Assembly: GCA_903839875.1 (NCBI GenBank)
Contig: CAIMDZ010000113.1
Location: 62,001 to 126,000 of the forward strand
Direction: 5' to 3'
Origin: an uncultured Bacteroidota bacterium
GTDB taxonomy: Bacteria; Bacteroidota; Bacteroidia; Chitinophagales; Chitinophagaceae
DNA length: 64,000 bases
The notes beneath the pieces are model-generated. The model was not told the origin of the DNA. It did not search any database and was given only the letters and a program-made list of their open reading frames with translations. The position numbers were made by a program, and so were the translations under genes. Below, one piece after another: positions 34,124 to 43,109 of this stretch. Numbering within the stretch: the stretch's first letter is position 1; the number at the start of each line of letters is the position of its first letter.

Positions 34124-35209
34124 TTACTCAGTCTCCTGACCCATCAGATACGCCTTAATAAAATCATCCAACTCACCATCCATCACCGGCTGCACATTAC
34201 CTACTTCATACCCGGTGCGATGGTCCTTGATCATCTTATAGGGATGAAAAACATAGGAGCGTATCTGCGAACCCCATTCTATCTTTTTCTTGCTTGAGTT
34301 GGTGGCATTGAGCACCTCCTGCCGTTTGCGCAGCTCCTCCTCATACAACCTGCTTTTCAGCATGGTCATTGCTTTCTCCCTGTTCTCACCCTGAGTCCTG
34401 GCAATCTGGCACTCAACTATTATCCCTGACGGAATGTGCTTAATCCGTACTGCTGTTTCCACCTTGTTCACATTCTGTCCGCCCGAACCACCTGATCTGA
34501 AGAACGCCCATTCTATATCAGCCGGGCTAACCTGTATATCTATCGTATCATCAATAAGCGGATATACAAACACCGAAGCAAAAGAAGTATGCCTGCGTGC
34601 ATTTGAATCAAACGGTGAAATACGTACCAGGCGATGCACACCACTTTCAGCTTTTAGCAGCCCATAAGCAAATTCCCCGTCAAACTCCAGCGTTGCCTGC
34701 TTTATACCAGCGCCATCGCCATATTGCACATCTATTTCACTGACTTTCCATCCCTGTTTTTCACCGTACATGCGATACATACGTAACAGCATTTCCGCCC
34801 AATCCTGGCTTTCTGTTCCGCCTGCCCCGCTGTTAATAACCACCATTGCCGGCAACTCATCTTCTGGTGCATTCAGTGTGGATTTAAACTCCAGTTCATC
34901 AATTTCCCTGATGGTTGTATCATACAGGTCTTTTACTTCTTCTTCACTCGCCTCGCCCTCTTTCCAGAAATCAAACAGTACAGCCAGGTCTTCTACCGAA
35001 GATCTGACTTTGTTATAAAATTCAGTCCAGTATTTATTGATCTTAATTTCTTTCAATATACCTGTGGCACGGGCATTATCATCCCAGAAACCGGGAGACA
35101 GGGTAAGCTGCCGGTCGTTTTCCAGTTTAGCCAGTTTATCATCAATATTCAGAAAGCGGTGCAGGTGTAGTATCCGCTCCCGCATTTCTTTCAGGTTCTC
35201 CTGTGTCAT
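34124..35209 (-). CDS. prfB: Peptide chain release factor 2
   Basis: RF2 reads UGA and UAA stop codons and triggers peptide release. The 361-residue protein shows the stop-codon-reading tripeptide SPF (198-200) and the catalytic GGQ (243-245) in '[15 protein letters not shown]'. The start [14 protein letters not shown] at 35209 is preferred; upstream codons to 35311 derive from a palindromic repeat. There is no in-frame UGA around codons 18-26 and no need for the programmed +1 shift found in many bacterial prfB genes. A perfect -7 box (35217-35224) sits so close that the mRNA may have almost no leader. Confidence 0.96.
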   Translation of the reverse strand: MTQENLKEMRERILHLHRFLNIDDKLAKLENDRQLTLSPGFWDDNARATGILKEIKINKYWTEFYNKVRSSVEDLAVLFDFWKEGEASEEEVKDLYDTTIREIDELEFKSTLNAPEDELPAMVVINSGAGGTESQDWAEMLLRMYRMYGEKQGWKVSEIDVQYGDGAGIKQATLEFDGEFAYGLLKAESGVHRLVRISPFDSNARRHTSFASVFVYPLIDDTIDIQVSPADIEWAFFRSGGSGGQNVNKVETAVRIKHIPSGIIVECQIARTQGENREKAMTMLKSRLYEEELRKRQEVLNATNSSKKKIEWGSQIRSYVFHPYKMIKDHRTGYEVGNVQPVMDGELDDFIKAYLMGQETE

Positions 35210-35216
35210 AAGTTTG

Positions 35217-35224
35217 CAAAGGTA
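35217..35224 (-). promoter_or_regulatory. -7 box (TACCTTTG) for prfB, nearly leaderless
   Basis: It is a perfect -7 match on the minus strand, seven bases before the ATG at 35209. Upstream lies a 20-bp palindrome (35249-35268, CCTGCCTGCCGGTAGGCAGG); nothing else is seen up to 35579. Confidence 0.65.
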
Positions 35225-35579
35225 AGAAATACCACCCCAAACCCCTAACCTGCCTGCCGGTAGGCAGGAGGGGCTTCCCCACAATTTCCATGAATGTAAT
35301 CGAAAGTGCAAAGGTTAACACCAGGAAATTCCAGTTTATTAAACTTTTTTATTCTCCAGGCTAATTGCTGGGATGAGGCCACTACTGTGACCCTGAATAG
35401 AAACATGGATAAGATGTAAATCTGCATGAAGTAAATTAATTTATTATATTTTTAGAATATTACCAGATATGATTTCTTTAATGGGATGTTGATAATTCAT
35501 TATAAAAATAACACAACCCGGAACTCATTTAATCTAAAAACACTAAATTGTACCCTTATTTACATGTACCTGTAAAACT

Positions 35580-36536
35580 ATGCGCGAAGGACAATTTATT
35601 AAACAAAACCTGGAACGCTGGGAAGATTACCAGCAAACCACTGACGACCCCGACGAGGTTGCCAAAAGGTTTACCTATCTTGTTGATGACTTGTCGTATG
35701 CCAAGACCTTTTATCCCAACAGTAATACCATCAGGTACATTAACGGAATAGCAGCCAACATTTACCTCTCCATCTATAAAAACAAGAAAGAAAAAAAACA
35801 CAGGCTTATTACCTTCTGGACTACTGAATTACCTCTGGTAATCAGGAGACGCCACCGTTTGCTTTTGTTTTCTTTTTTGTTCTTTATTTCGTTTGTTATC
35901 CTGGGCGCATTTTCTGCCTATGTTGACCAAACTTTCGTACGTGCAGTATTAGGCGACGGCTATGTTGACATGACCGAACAGAATATTGCCAATGGAGACC
36001 CATTCGGTGTTTATAAAGACGGGAATTCAATGGCCATGTTTGTGAAGATCGCATTTAATAACATCAAAGTATCCTTCCTCTGTTATAGCATGGGCATTTT
36101 CCTTGGGGTTGGTACATTATGGTTCCTGTTCGAAAATGGCCTTATGGTTGGCGTGTTTGAATACATGTTCTTTCATCATAACATGGGGTTCAAATCTATT
36201 CTTGTCATATTCATTCATGGCACACTGGAGTTATCTGCAATTGTGATCGCTGGCGCTGCAGGCTTAATGATCGGGAATTCCATGCTTTTTCCGGGCACCT
36301 TTACCAGGGGCCAGTCGCTGAGACATGCTGCCAAAGACAGCATTAAAATTATAGTATCCCTGGTGCCGATTTTCCTGGTAGCTGCCTTTTTCGAAAGCTT
36401 TGTTACCCGTCATACAGGTATGCCAATATGGCTGAGCCTTTCCATATTGATAATGTCGGCAAGTTTCATAATATGGTACTTCATTATTTATCCCAAAAGG
36501 GTAAGCAGAAGGACATTAAACAATCAGAATGGTTAA
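35580..36536 (+). CDS. SpoIIM (stage II sporulation protein M)-like membrane protein
   Basis: The 318-residue protein has a soluble N-terminal ~85 residues ('NLERWEDYQQTTDDPDEVAK', 'FTYLVDDLSYAKTFYPNSN') and five helices. The SpoIIM landmarks are 'IAFNNIKVSFLCYSMGIFLG' and 'FIHGTLELSAIVIAGAAGL'. In this phylum such proteins do not act in sporulation but accompany MoxR/DUF58 clusters. It is the first of five genes running to 41244. The RDD-family gene often found before it is absent here; prfB is divergent instead. Confidence 0.88.
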   Translation: MREGQFIKQNLERWEDYQQTTDDPDEVAKRFTYLVDDLSYAKTFYPNSNTIRYINGIAANIYLSIYKNKKEKKHRLITFWTTELPLVIRRRHRLLLFSFLFFISFVILGAFSAYVDQTFVRAVLGDGYVDMTEQNIANGDPFGVYKDGNSMAMFVKIAFNNIKVSFLCYSMGIFLGVGTLWFLFENGLMVGVFEYMFFHHNMGFKSILVIFIHGTLELSAIVIAGAAGLMIGNSMLFPGTFTRGQSLRHAAKDSIKIIVSLVPIFLVAAFFESFVTRHTGMPIWLSLSILIMSASFIIWYFIIYPKRVSRRTLNNQNG

Positions 36537-36561
36537 ACAATTAATTTGTCAATAGTTTTAC

Positions 36562-37266
36562 ATGCACCTATTTATAAACAGAACCATTATTTTCCTGTTT
36601 TGCGTGCTGTGTTTATCGGTACGGCCAGCCAGTTGCTTAGCAGATACCGACAGAACTATTACGCAGGCACAGTGGAAACAGTTAACCACTGACAAGGCAT
36701 TCAGTTATAAAGATGAGCATCAGAAGTTACGCCCCACAATAAAAAAAGAATCCAAACCGAATCCGTTTTTGAAATTCTTCACTGCTATAGGCGCTTTTTT
36801 TAGCGCAATAGGCGGTTTCGCCATGTGGCTGCTCATCATTGGCATAGTGGCCTTTGTCATTTACGTAATAGTAGTGAACAGTGAAAGCGGTTTTATATTT
36901 GGCAAAGGAAAAAGGAAAATGAAGGAGTCTGGGTTACCCGACCAAACTGATGAGGATATATCGGGAACTAACTGGGAGCAATTGCTGCAGCATGCCTTAA
37001 ATCATAATGATATGCGCCTTGCAGTAAGATACAGCTATATGTGGCTGCTGCAAATCCTGCAGCAACACGAGCTTATCAGTTACCGTATAGACAAAACCAA
37101 TTTTGAATATTACAGTGAACTGGATGGCACTGCGTTTAAAGGGCCATTTAAACAATTATCCCGGCAATATGAATATACGTGGTATGGCCATTATAATCAG
37201 ACCCGTTCAGGATATGATGAATTCAGCACCCTCTTTCATAACATTAAAAATGAGCTTGGGGCATGA
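36562..37266 (+). CDS. DUF4129-domain membrane protein
   Basis: The 234-residue protein has a signal-like first helix, a periplasmic stretch 'WKQLTTDKAFSYKDEHQ', a second helix (~80-108) and a cytoplasmic C-terminal domain. In that domain, 'ALNHNDMRLAVRYSYMWLLQ' and 'TWYGHYNQTRSGYDEFSTLF' are the DUF4129 landmarks. The family goes with MoxR ATPases and DUF58/DUF4350 proteins. It is translationally coupled to the DUF4350 gene (ATGA overlap at 37263-37266). Confidence 0.85.
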   Translation: MHLFINRTIIFLFCVLCLSVRPASCLADTDRTITQAQWKQLTTDKAFSYKDEHQKLRPTIKKESKPNPFLKFFTAIGAFFSAIGGFAMWLLIIGIVAFVIYVIVVNSESGFIFGKGKRKMKESGLPDQTDEDISGTNWEQLLQHALNHNDMRLAVRYSYMWLLQILQQHELISYRIDKTNFEYYSELDGTAFKGPFKQLSRQYEYTWYGHYNQTRSGYDEFSTLFHNIKNELGA

Positions 37267-38645
37267 AAAGTCTTGTATTAACCTCTTTACTGTTTATACT
37301 GATTATCGCCGTAACCGGATGTTTTAATAACGAGGCCACCCGTGAACTCAGGAAATGGCAAGTAACACTTAGCAAGGAAGATAAACAACCATACGGCACT
37401 TATCTTGCCTACCAATCGCTGAAATACTATTTCCCGGATGCAAAAATAGAACCGCTGTCAAAAAGCTTCAGGTTTACTAACATGGGGGATAACATGAAGT
37501 ATAATGATGCAGGTCACTCCCTTCTGATACTACAAGGTCTTTCATTTCATATTGGTGATTATGAATGGGAACAGATAAAACAATTTATGGATAACGGGAA
37601 TGAAGTGATCCTGTTTTCAAGTCTGCTTGATGATAAGATAGAGGCGGAACTGAATTGTTACAAAGTATCGGGCGGAGAAGAAAATTATTTTTTCTACAGC
37701 GATACCGCAGAACTCGATAACAGGAACTTATTAACAATAGGAAATGATACAAAAAGGCGATATGGTTATACAGGCAGGTCGTTAAGGGGTTTTTATTCCT
37801 TCAGGGAAGAATCGCTGGAAAAGAAAAAAAAGGATAAATTATATGCATCAGCTGAGGTGGATACTGCTACTTCTTCTGAGCGCAGTTCATCTTCTGCCGA
37901 TAGAAACACTTCTTCAACTGAAAGTAATTCTACTACCACAGACAATAATTCTAATTCTTCCGGAACCACTATTAATATTGTCCCCGACACCCTTGGGCAC
38001 ATGTATAATAATCCAGACTTTGTGCGCTTCCAGGTAGGAGAAGGGCATCTTACCTTGCATGCCGCACCACTTGTATTGAGCAACTACTTTCTGCTGCAGA
38101 ACGGCAACCTTGACTACCTTACCGCTATGTGGCAAACCTTGCCTAAAAACATCAACCGGATTTATTGGTGCGATTACTATAAACGAACAGTTGAAGTATC
38201 CAGTTTTGGTATTTTATGGCGCTACCCTGCAACCCGGTATGCTTTGATACTCGGCATCTCTTTACTATTAATTTATATTTTATTCGAAGGAAAAAGAAAA
38301 CAACGGGTGATACCGGTCATACAGCCCTTAAAGAACGAATCAGTATCTTTTGTGGAAACCATAGGGAGATTGTATTATAACAAGGGCAACCATAACAACC
38401 TGGCTGAAAAAATGAGCATGCAGTTCCTCGACTGGGTGCGATCTCATTATTTCCTGAATACAAATGTGATAGATGAAAACTTCATGCGGCAGCTAACCAT
38501 TAAATCTGGTTTGCCTGAAGCAACCGTTATGGAACTGGTAGGCATGATTGCAGAAATAAAACGAAACGAGATCAACCCAAATGACGCTTACCTTTACGAG
38601 TTATACCGGACAATTCAATTATTTTATAAAAATAACCGTTCATAA
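37263..38645 (+). CDS. DUF4350-domain membrane protein with Ser/Thr-rich insert
   Basis: The 460-residue protein has a lipoprotein-like N-terminus (VTGC, Cys20). A periplasmic Rossmann-like part follows with the DUF4350 features 'DKQPYGTYLAYQSLKYYFPD' and 'SLLILQGLSFHIGDYEWEQI'. Then come a helix (~320-340) and a cytoplasmic winged-helix-like tail. Residues ~198-240 are a low-complexity run of Ser, Thr, Asn and Asp that interrupts the domain. It overlaps its neighbours by four bases upstream and one base downstream, so translation of the operon is tightly coupled. Confidence 0.85.
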   Translation: MKSLVLTSLLFILIIAVTGCFNNEATRELRKWQVTLSKEDKQPYGTYLAYQSLKYYFPDAKIEPLSKSFRFTNMGDNMKYNDAGHSLLILQGLSFHIGDYEWEQIKQFMDNGNEVILFSSLLDDKIEAELNCYKVSGGEENYFFYSDTAELDNRNLLTIGNDTKRRYGYTGRSLRGFYSFREESLEKKKKDKLYASAEVDTATSSERSSSSADRNTSSTESNSTTTDNNSNSSGTTINIVPDTLGHMYNNPDFVRFQVGEGHLTLHAAPLVLSNYFLLQNGNLDYLTAMWQTLPKNINRIYWCDYYKRTVEVSSFGILWRYPATRYALILGISLLLIYILFEGKRKQRVIPVIQPLKNESVSFVETIGRLYYNKGNHNNLAEKMSMQFLDWVRSHYFLNTNVIDENFMRQLTIKSGLPEATVMELVGMIAEIKRNEINPNDAYLYELYRTIQLFYKNNRS

Positions 38646-39730
38646 TGGAAGATATACAACAGGATAATTTCCCCGAAACAGAACATCCGTCAGCTAATCA
38701 GCAAGACAAACAACAGGATGATCTACCGCATGCTGTACCACCTCCATTTATTCCTGAAGAGCATCAAAAGGAACATCTGCCTGTGGAACACCCGCTTACC
38801 AACCTGCTAGACCTGGTACAGGAACGTATCGGGGAAGTAATAGTGGGGCAGCACAGCATGGTAGAACAATTACTTGCCGGCCTGCTTGCGGACGGACACC
38901 TGCTCATTGAAGGTGTGCCCGGAGTTGCCAAAACGCTTACCGCTAAACTGCTGGCCAAAATTATTGATACCCGGTTTTCGCGCATTCAGTTCACGCCCGA
39001 CCTCATGCCCAGCGATGTGTTGGGTACCAGTGTTTTCAACCCGCAGACTTCTACCTTCCAGTTTAAGGCAGGGCCGGTATTCAGCAACATAATCCTGATT
39101 GATGAAATTAACCGTGCACCGGCAAAAACACAAGCTGCTTTGTTTGAGGTAATGGAAGAACGCCAGGTTACTGTGGATGGGCTTACCCATAAAATGCAAT
39201 CGCCTTTTATGGTCATAGCCACTCAAAATCCCATTGAGCACGAGGGCACTTACAGGCTCCCCGAAGCGCAACTCGACCGCTTTCTTATGAAAATAACGGT
39301 AGGGTACCCCACCCTGGAAGAAGAAATAAAGATACTGGGACGTCATAATCAGCAAGCCATCACCGACCTTCTGGATACTATGGAACCGGTAATAACACCT
39401 GAGGTGCTTACTAACGCCCGGTTACAGGTAAGGCAAACACATATAGAACCCAAACTTCTGGAATTCATAGCCAAAATAATATGGGAAACCAGGAACGATC
39501 GTTCTTTATACCTCGGAGCATCACCCAGGGCCTCAATAGCGTTGCTGCAGATAGCAAAGGCATTCAGTGTTTTACGAGGCAGGAATTTTGTTATTCCTGA
39601 AGACATTCTGCAGGCTGCACCTGCCGTATTAAGGCACAGAATAGGCCTTACCCCGGAACGGGAAATGGAAGGATCCACTACTGATGATGTGATTAAAGAA
39701 ATAATTGCCAGGATGGAGATACCGAGGTAG
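38645..39730 (+). CDS. MoxR-family AAA+ ATPase
   Basis: MoxR proteins are chaperone-like AAA+ ATPases that help assemble or activate partners, often proteins with von Willebrand A domains. The 361-residue protein has Walker A GVPGVAKT (90-97), Walker B 'IILIDEINRAPAKTQ', the MoxR insert 'EVMEERQVTVDG', sensor 1 'VIATQNPIEHEGTYRLPEAQ' and a C-terminal lid. A hydrophilic Gln/Pro/His-rich extension of ~50 residues precedes the core. Its start overlaps the previous stop by one base; a 179-base gap with a strong hairpin separates it from the DUF58 gene. Confidence 0.95.
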   Translation: MEDIQQDNFPETEHPSANQQDKQQDDLPHAVPPPFIPEEHQKEHLPVEHPLTNLLDLVQERIGEVIVGQHSMVEQLLAGLLADGHLLIEGVPGVAKTLTAKLLAKIIDTRFSRIQFTPDLMPSDVLGTSVFNPQTSTFQFKAGPVFSNIILIDEINRAPAKTQAALFEVMEERQVTVDGLTHKMQSPFMVIATQNPIEHEGTYRLPEAQLDRFLMKITVGYPTLEEEIKILGRHNQQAITDLLDTMEPVITPEVLTNARLQVRQTHIEPKLLEFIAKIIWETRNDRSLYLGASPRASIALLQIAKAFSVLRGRNFVIPEDILQAAPAVLRHRIGLTPEREMEGSTTDDVIKEIIARMEIPR

Positions 39731-39770
39731 GGAATCAGGAATTTGTAATTGGGAATTAGGATTGGGATTT
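39731..39770. repeat. AATTGGGAATT-type repeat, short copy
   Basis: The run GGAATTTGTAATTGGGAATT followed by AGGATTGGGATTT repeats the words of the 8036-8315 cluster. It starts directly after the moxR stop codon. Confidence 0.55.
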
Positions 39771-39854
39771 GCTTATCTTTCAAGGAGGAATTATAGCACT
39801 AGAATATGTTTAGACATATTAAAAGAAACAAACAGTTTTAAAAAACAGTGGAAA

Positions 39855-39898
39855 CCCCGGAACAAGGTCCCGATCATTCATCGGGAGGGGTTCCGGGG
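39855..39898. terminator. Nested perfect hairpin between moxR and the DUF58 gene
   Basis: The outer stem CCCCGGAAC (39855-39863) pairs with GTTCCGGGG (39890-39898). The inner stem TCCCGAT (39868-39874) pairs with ATCGGGA (39880-39886) around CATTC. There is no long T run, so it may attenuate or process the operon transcript rather than end it. The DUF58 start follows 11 bases later. Confidence 0.55.
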
Positions 39899-39909
39899 CA
39901 TTAAGTTTT

Positions 39910-41244
39910 ATGATCAGAAAATACATAGGCGATCTGTTCATCAGCAAAAGGTGGTACCTGGCGTTGGGTGGCTGTGTTATTTTATTATTTCTATCCTTCT
40001 TTGTGCATTTTTTATACCTGCCTGTGGCTGGTATCACCGGCGCTATTTTACTGCTGACTTTAATTGATTACATGCTGCTTTTCATAGTCCGGGGTGAGGT
40101 TAAAGCCACACGCCTCATGCCGCAGCGATTCAGTATAGGCGATGAAAATAAAGTTACACTTGCGCTTTCCAATTCTTACCCCTTCCAGGTAATTTCCTTA
40201 CTCATTGATGAGTTGCCTTTCCAGTTCCAGGTGCGCAATTTTATGCAGTATATCAAGATAGGTTTCAGGTCCCGTGAATCGGTTACTTATTCTTTGCGCC
40301 CCTTGTCAAGAGGTGAATTCAAATTTGGGTACCTGGTTTGTTATACTGCAACCCCAATAGGCTTTTTAAGGAGAAGATTTAAAATAGCCGAACCCTCTGT
40401 GATAAAAGTTTACCCGGCCTACCAGCAATTAAGAAAATTTCAGTTGCTTGCTATCAGCGGCAGTAGCCTTAACGGCGTTAAAAAGATACGCAGGCTGGGA
40501 CATAGCCTTGAATTTGAAAAGATAAAGGATTATGTGCAGGGTGATGATGTGCGAACCATTAACTGGAAAGCCACCGCAAGGAGCAACAACCTGATGGTAA
40601 ACACATTTACTGATGCAAGGCAGCAGCAGGTTTACTGCCTGATTGATAAAGGCAGGAATATGAAGATGCCATTTGAAGGTTTGACACTGCTCGATCATTC
40701 CATCAATGCATGCCTCGCCATTCTGAATGTGGCATTATTGAAACAGGATAAAGCCGGCCTGATTACTTTTTCCTCAAGGGTAAATGATATTATTGTTGCA
40801 GACAGACGCACAGACCAGTTGCATAGAATTCTTGAAACGTTGTATAAACAGCAAACCCTATTTAAGGAAAGTGATTACGAAGCAGTGTGGAGCACAGTAC
40901 ATCGTGGTATAACTCAACGAAGCTTCATTTTGCTCTTTACCAATTTCGAAACATTTTCTTCATTGCAGCGGCAACTGCCGTTTCTGAAAAAGATAGCACA
41001 GCGGCACCTGGTATGTGTAGTATTTTTTCAAAATACCCTCCTCAAAGAAATACATGAATCCAACCCTGATGATATAGAAGGTATCTATGTTAAAACAATT
41101 GCTGACCAGTTCGATCTGGAAAAACGGCTGATAGTAAAAGAACTAAGACGTCATGGCGTTCTTTCAATTCTTACCTCACCGCAAAATCTTTCTATTGACG
41201 TGATCAACAAATACCTGGAACTTAAAGCCAGGCAGATGGTGTAG
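39910..41244 (+). CDS. DUF58-domain protein
   Basis: The 444-residue protein has two N-terminal helices (residues ~17-60), then a beta-rich part with 'VRGEVKATRLMPQRFSIGDE' (typical of DUF58 N-terminal beta-sandwich). The conserved DUF58 core follows: 'KIRRLGHSLEFEKIKDYVQG' and 'DDVRTINWKATARSNNLMVN'. A vWA-like C-terminal region starts at 'QQVYCLIDKGRNM', where DKGRNM replaces the usual DxSxS metal site, so metal binding is doubtful. It is the presumed partner of the MoxR ATPase. It closes the SpoIIM-to-DUF58 cluster. Confidence 0.9.
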   Translation: MIRKYIGDLFISKRWYLALGGCVILLFLSFFVHFLYLPVAGITGAILLLTLIDYMLLFIVRGEVKATRLMPQRFSIGDENKVTLALSNSYPFQVISLLIDELPFQFQVRNFMQYIKIGFRSRESVTYSLRPLSRGEFKFGYLVCYTATPIGFLRRRFKIAEPSVIKVYPAYQQLRKFQLLAISGSSLNGVKKIRRLGHSLEFEKIKDYVQGDDVRTINWKATARSNNLMVNTFTDARQQQVYCLIDKGRNMKMPFEGLTLLDHSINACLAILNVALLKQDKAGLITFSSRVNDIIVADRRTDQLHRILETLYKQQTLFKESDYEAVWSTVHRGITQRSFILLFTNFETFSSLQRQLPFLKKIAQRHLVCVVFFQNTLLKEIHESNPDDIEGIYVKTIADQFDLEKRLIVKELRRHGVLSILTSPQNLSIDVINKYLELKARQMV

Positions 41245-41298
41245 GAATGTGAAAATGTGGAAATGTGAAAATGTGGAAATGTGGGAATGTGAAAATGA
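41245..41298. repeat. Short tandem repeat of GTGAAAAT/GTGGAAAT
   Basis: Seven imperfect 8-bp units (GTGAAAAT, GTGGAAAT, GTGGGAAT) run head to tail directly after the DUF58 stop codon. The remaining bases up to 41412 show nothing clear. Confidence 0.7.
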
Positions 41299-41412
41299 CC
41301 ATAATTTGAAATAATTTTTCAATTACCCAAGATTTATACCAGATTTTACGTCTATCTAGTCATGAGGTATTTATTTACCTGCATTCATTTATTGAATTAA
41401 ACACTCAGCTTT

Positions 41413-43077
41413 ATGAAAAGAATACTCCTAATATGTCTCGTTGCCAGTGCAATCGGGGCAAACGCGCAACTCCCTTTCCCAACAATTGATTCTGTTTATG
41501 TAAACAAGATCAATGCATCTGTTTTGGTGCACGGAGACATGTGGTGGAATCCAACCAATCAGACGGCGCATTGCTATTTTCCTGCCAATTCACGCAAATC
41601 AATAAATTTTGCCTCTGCGATTTGGATGAGTGGTTATGATGCCGGGAACAATCTGCATGTGGCGGCGCAAACCTACCGGCAGAGCGGCAATGATTACTGG
41701 CCTGGTCCGCTCGATGCAAGCGATACGCTTACCTATGCCACATCGCACGATTGGGCTAAGATATGGAAAGTGAACCGCTCTGAAATTCAGTATTTTCAAA
41801 CGCTCACAGCGCCCACCACAACGAGTACCCCTCAGTCGATCTTAACCTGGCCAGGCAAGGGAAATATGTACGCGCTCGGGAATGCAGGTATACCGCTCAC
41901 CATTACGGATGATATGGCCCCATTCGTTGACCTCAACAGCAATGGCATTTATGAGCCGCTTTTGGGAGAATACCCGGATGTGAAAGGAGAACAGGCCCTT
42001 TGGTGGGTATTCAGCGACAATGGGCCTTCACATTCTGTAACAAATGGCAAGCCATTAGGCGTTGAAATACATGCAATGGCATACGGGTACAGCAGGGGAA
42101 CACTGATTGACAATGTTATTTATTACGATTATTCCATTATTAATAAATCTGCCAACGATTATCACAATTTCAGGGTAGGACTATGGGATGATACTGAAAT
42201 AGGATATTACTTAGACAATGATATTGGGTTTGACTCCACCTGGCGTATGGGCATTACCTATAAAGCCACAAATGATGATGGTGGTTCAGCCGGACATCCG
42301 CCAAATTCTTATGGCCTTAATCCACCGCAATCGGCAATTACAATGATCGTTTTACCAGGCGATGTTGGCGCCAGCTATGTGCCTGTTGGGAGTTTTGATT
42401 ATTACAATAATGACTTTTCGGTAATCGGAAACCCAAGTAACGACACACAATGCAACAATTACATGCGCTCCAAGATGAGAAACGGAACACATTTTACGAA
42501 TACCTTTACCGGGCCAGGTACTCCGTGTTTAACCCAGGGATCGGGACCTAACACCAATTATGTTTTTACAGGTGACCCTTCAGATTCTGACGGGTGGAGT
42601 GAATGCAGATGCCTGGACAATCCCGGTGATCGCAGGTGGCTCCTTTCAAGCAACGATTTTACCTTTAATTCAGGGACAACACAAAAAGTAGTTTTCGCAC
42701 TAATTGTTGCAGATTCTGCGGGTGGTTGCAGTAAAGCCAGCTTTGATACAATAAGGATAGTAGCAGATACTGCCTGGAAGATCTATCACAATCCGCTGCC
42801 GCCACGGCCCGCATCTGTTCCGGTCAATAAAGAAAGCTGCCTGATTTCAATTTACCCTAACCCTGCGCATGATAAATTATTTATAGAAAATTCAGGCATT
42901 ATTATCAACGAAGAATCTATAAACGTGTACAATACACTGGGCCAGCAGTTACACCTGAATGCAAACAAAAACGGACCAAAAACAGAACTTGATATAAACT
43001 TATTACCAGATGGCCTTTATCTTGTGCGCTATAGGAATGGCATGGCGGAAACTACAATGAAATTTATGAAGGAGTAA
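41413..43077 (+). CDS. Large T9SS type A cargo of unknown activity
   Basis: The 554-residue protein has a signal peptide (MKRILLICLVASAIGANAQ). A conserved Bacteroidota surface-protein opening follows: 'SVLVHGDMWWNPTNQTAHCY', 'ASAIWMSGYDAGNNLHVAAQ' and 'TYRQSGNDYWPGPLD'. The type A sorting domain begins near residue 475 ('ISIYPNPAHDKLFIENSG', 'INVYNTLGQQLH', 'LLPDGLYLVRYRN'). No catalytic residues are recognisable. Several cysteines (QCNNY, TPCLTQG, ECRCLDN) may form disulfides. It probably decorates the outer surface. Confidence 0.88.
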   Translation: MKRILLICLVASAIGANAQLPFPTIDSVYVNKINASVLVHGDMWWNPTNQTAHCYFPANSRKSINFASAIWMSGYDAGNNLHVAAQTYRQSGNDYWPGPLDASDTLTYATSHDWAKIWKVNRSEIQYFQTLTAPTTTSTPQSILTWPGKGNMYALGNAGIPLTITDDMAPFVDLNSNGIYEPLLGEYPDVKGEQALWWVFSDNGPSHSVTNGKPLGVEIHAMAYGYSRGTLIDNVIYYDYSIINKSANDYHNFRVGLWDDTEIGYYLDNDIGFDSTWRMGITYKATNDDGGSAGHPPNSYGLNPPQSAITMIVLPGDVGASYVPVGSFDYYNNDFSVIGNPSNDTQCNNYMRSKMRNGTHFTNTFTGPGTPCLTQGSGPNTNYVFTGDPSDSDGWSECRCLDNPGDRRWLLSSNDFTFNSGTTQKVVFALIVADSAGGCSKASFDTIRIVADTAWKIYHNPLPPRPASVPVNKESCLISIYPNPAHDKLFIENSGIIINEESINVYNTLGQQLHLNANKNGPKTELDINLLPDGLYLVRYRNGMAETTMKFMKE

Positions 43078-43109
43078 TAGCCCTGTTCTCTTTAAAATAC
43101 AAGGTAATT

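Noticed and set aside
35210-35311. N-terminal extension of RF2 by 34 residues
   Set aside because: The extra codons come from a GC-rich palindrome (CCTGCCTGCCGGTAGGCAGG) and lie upstream of the promoter box.
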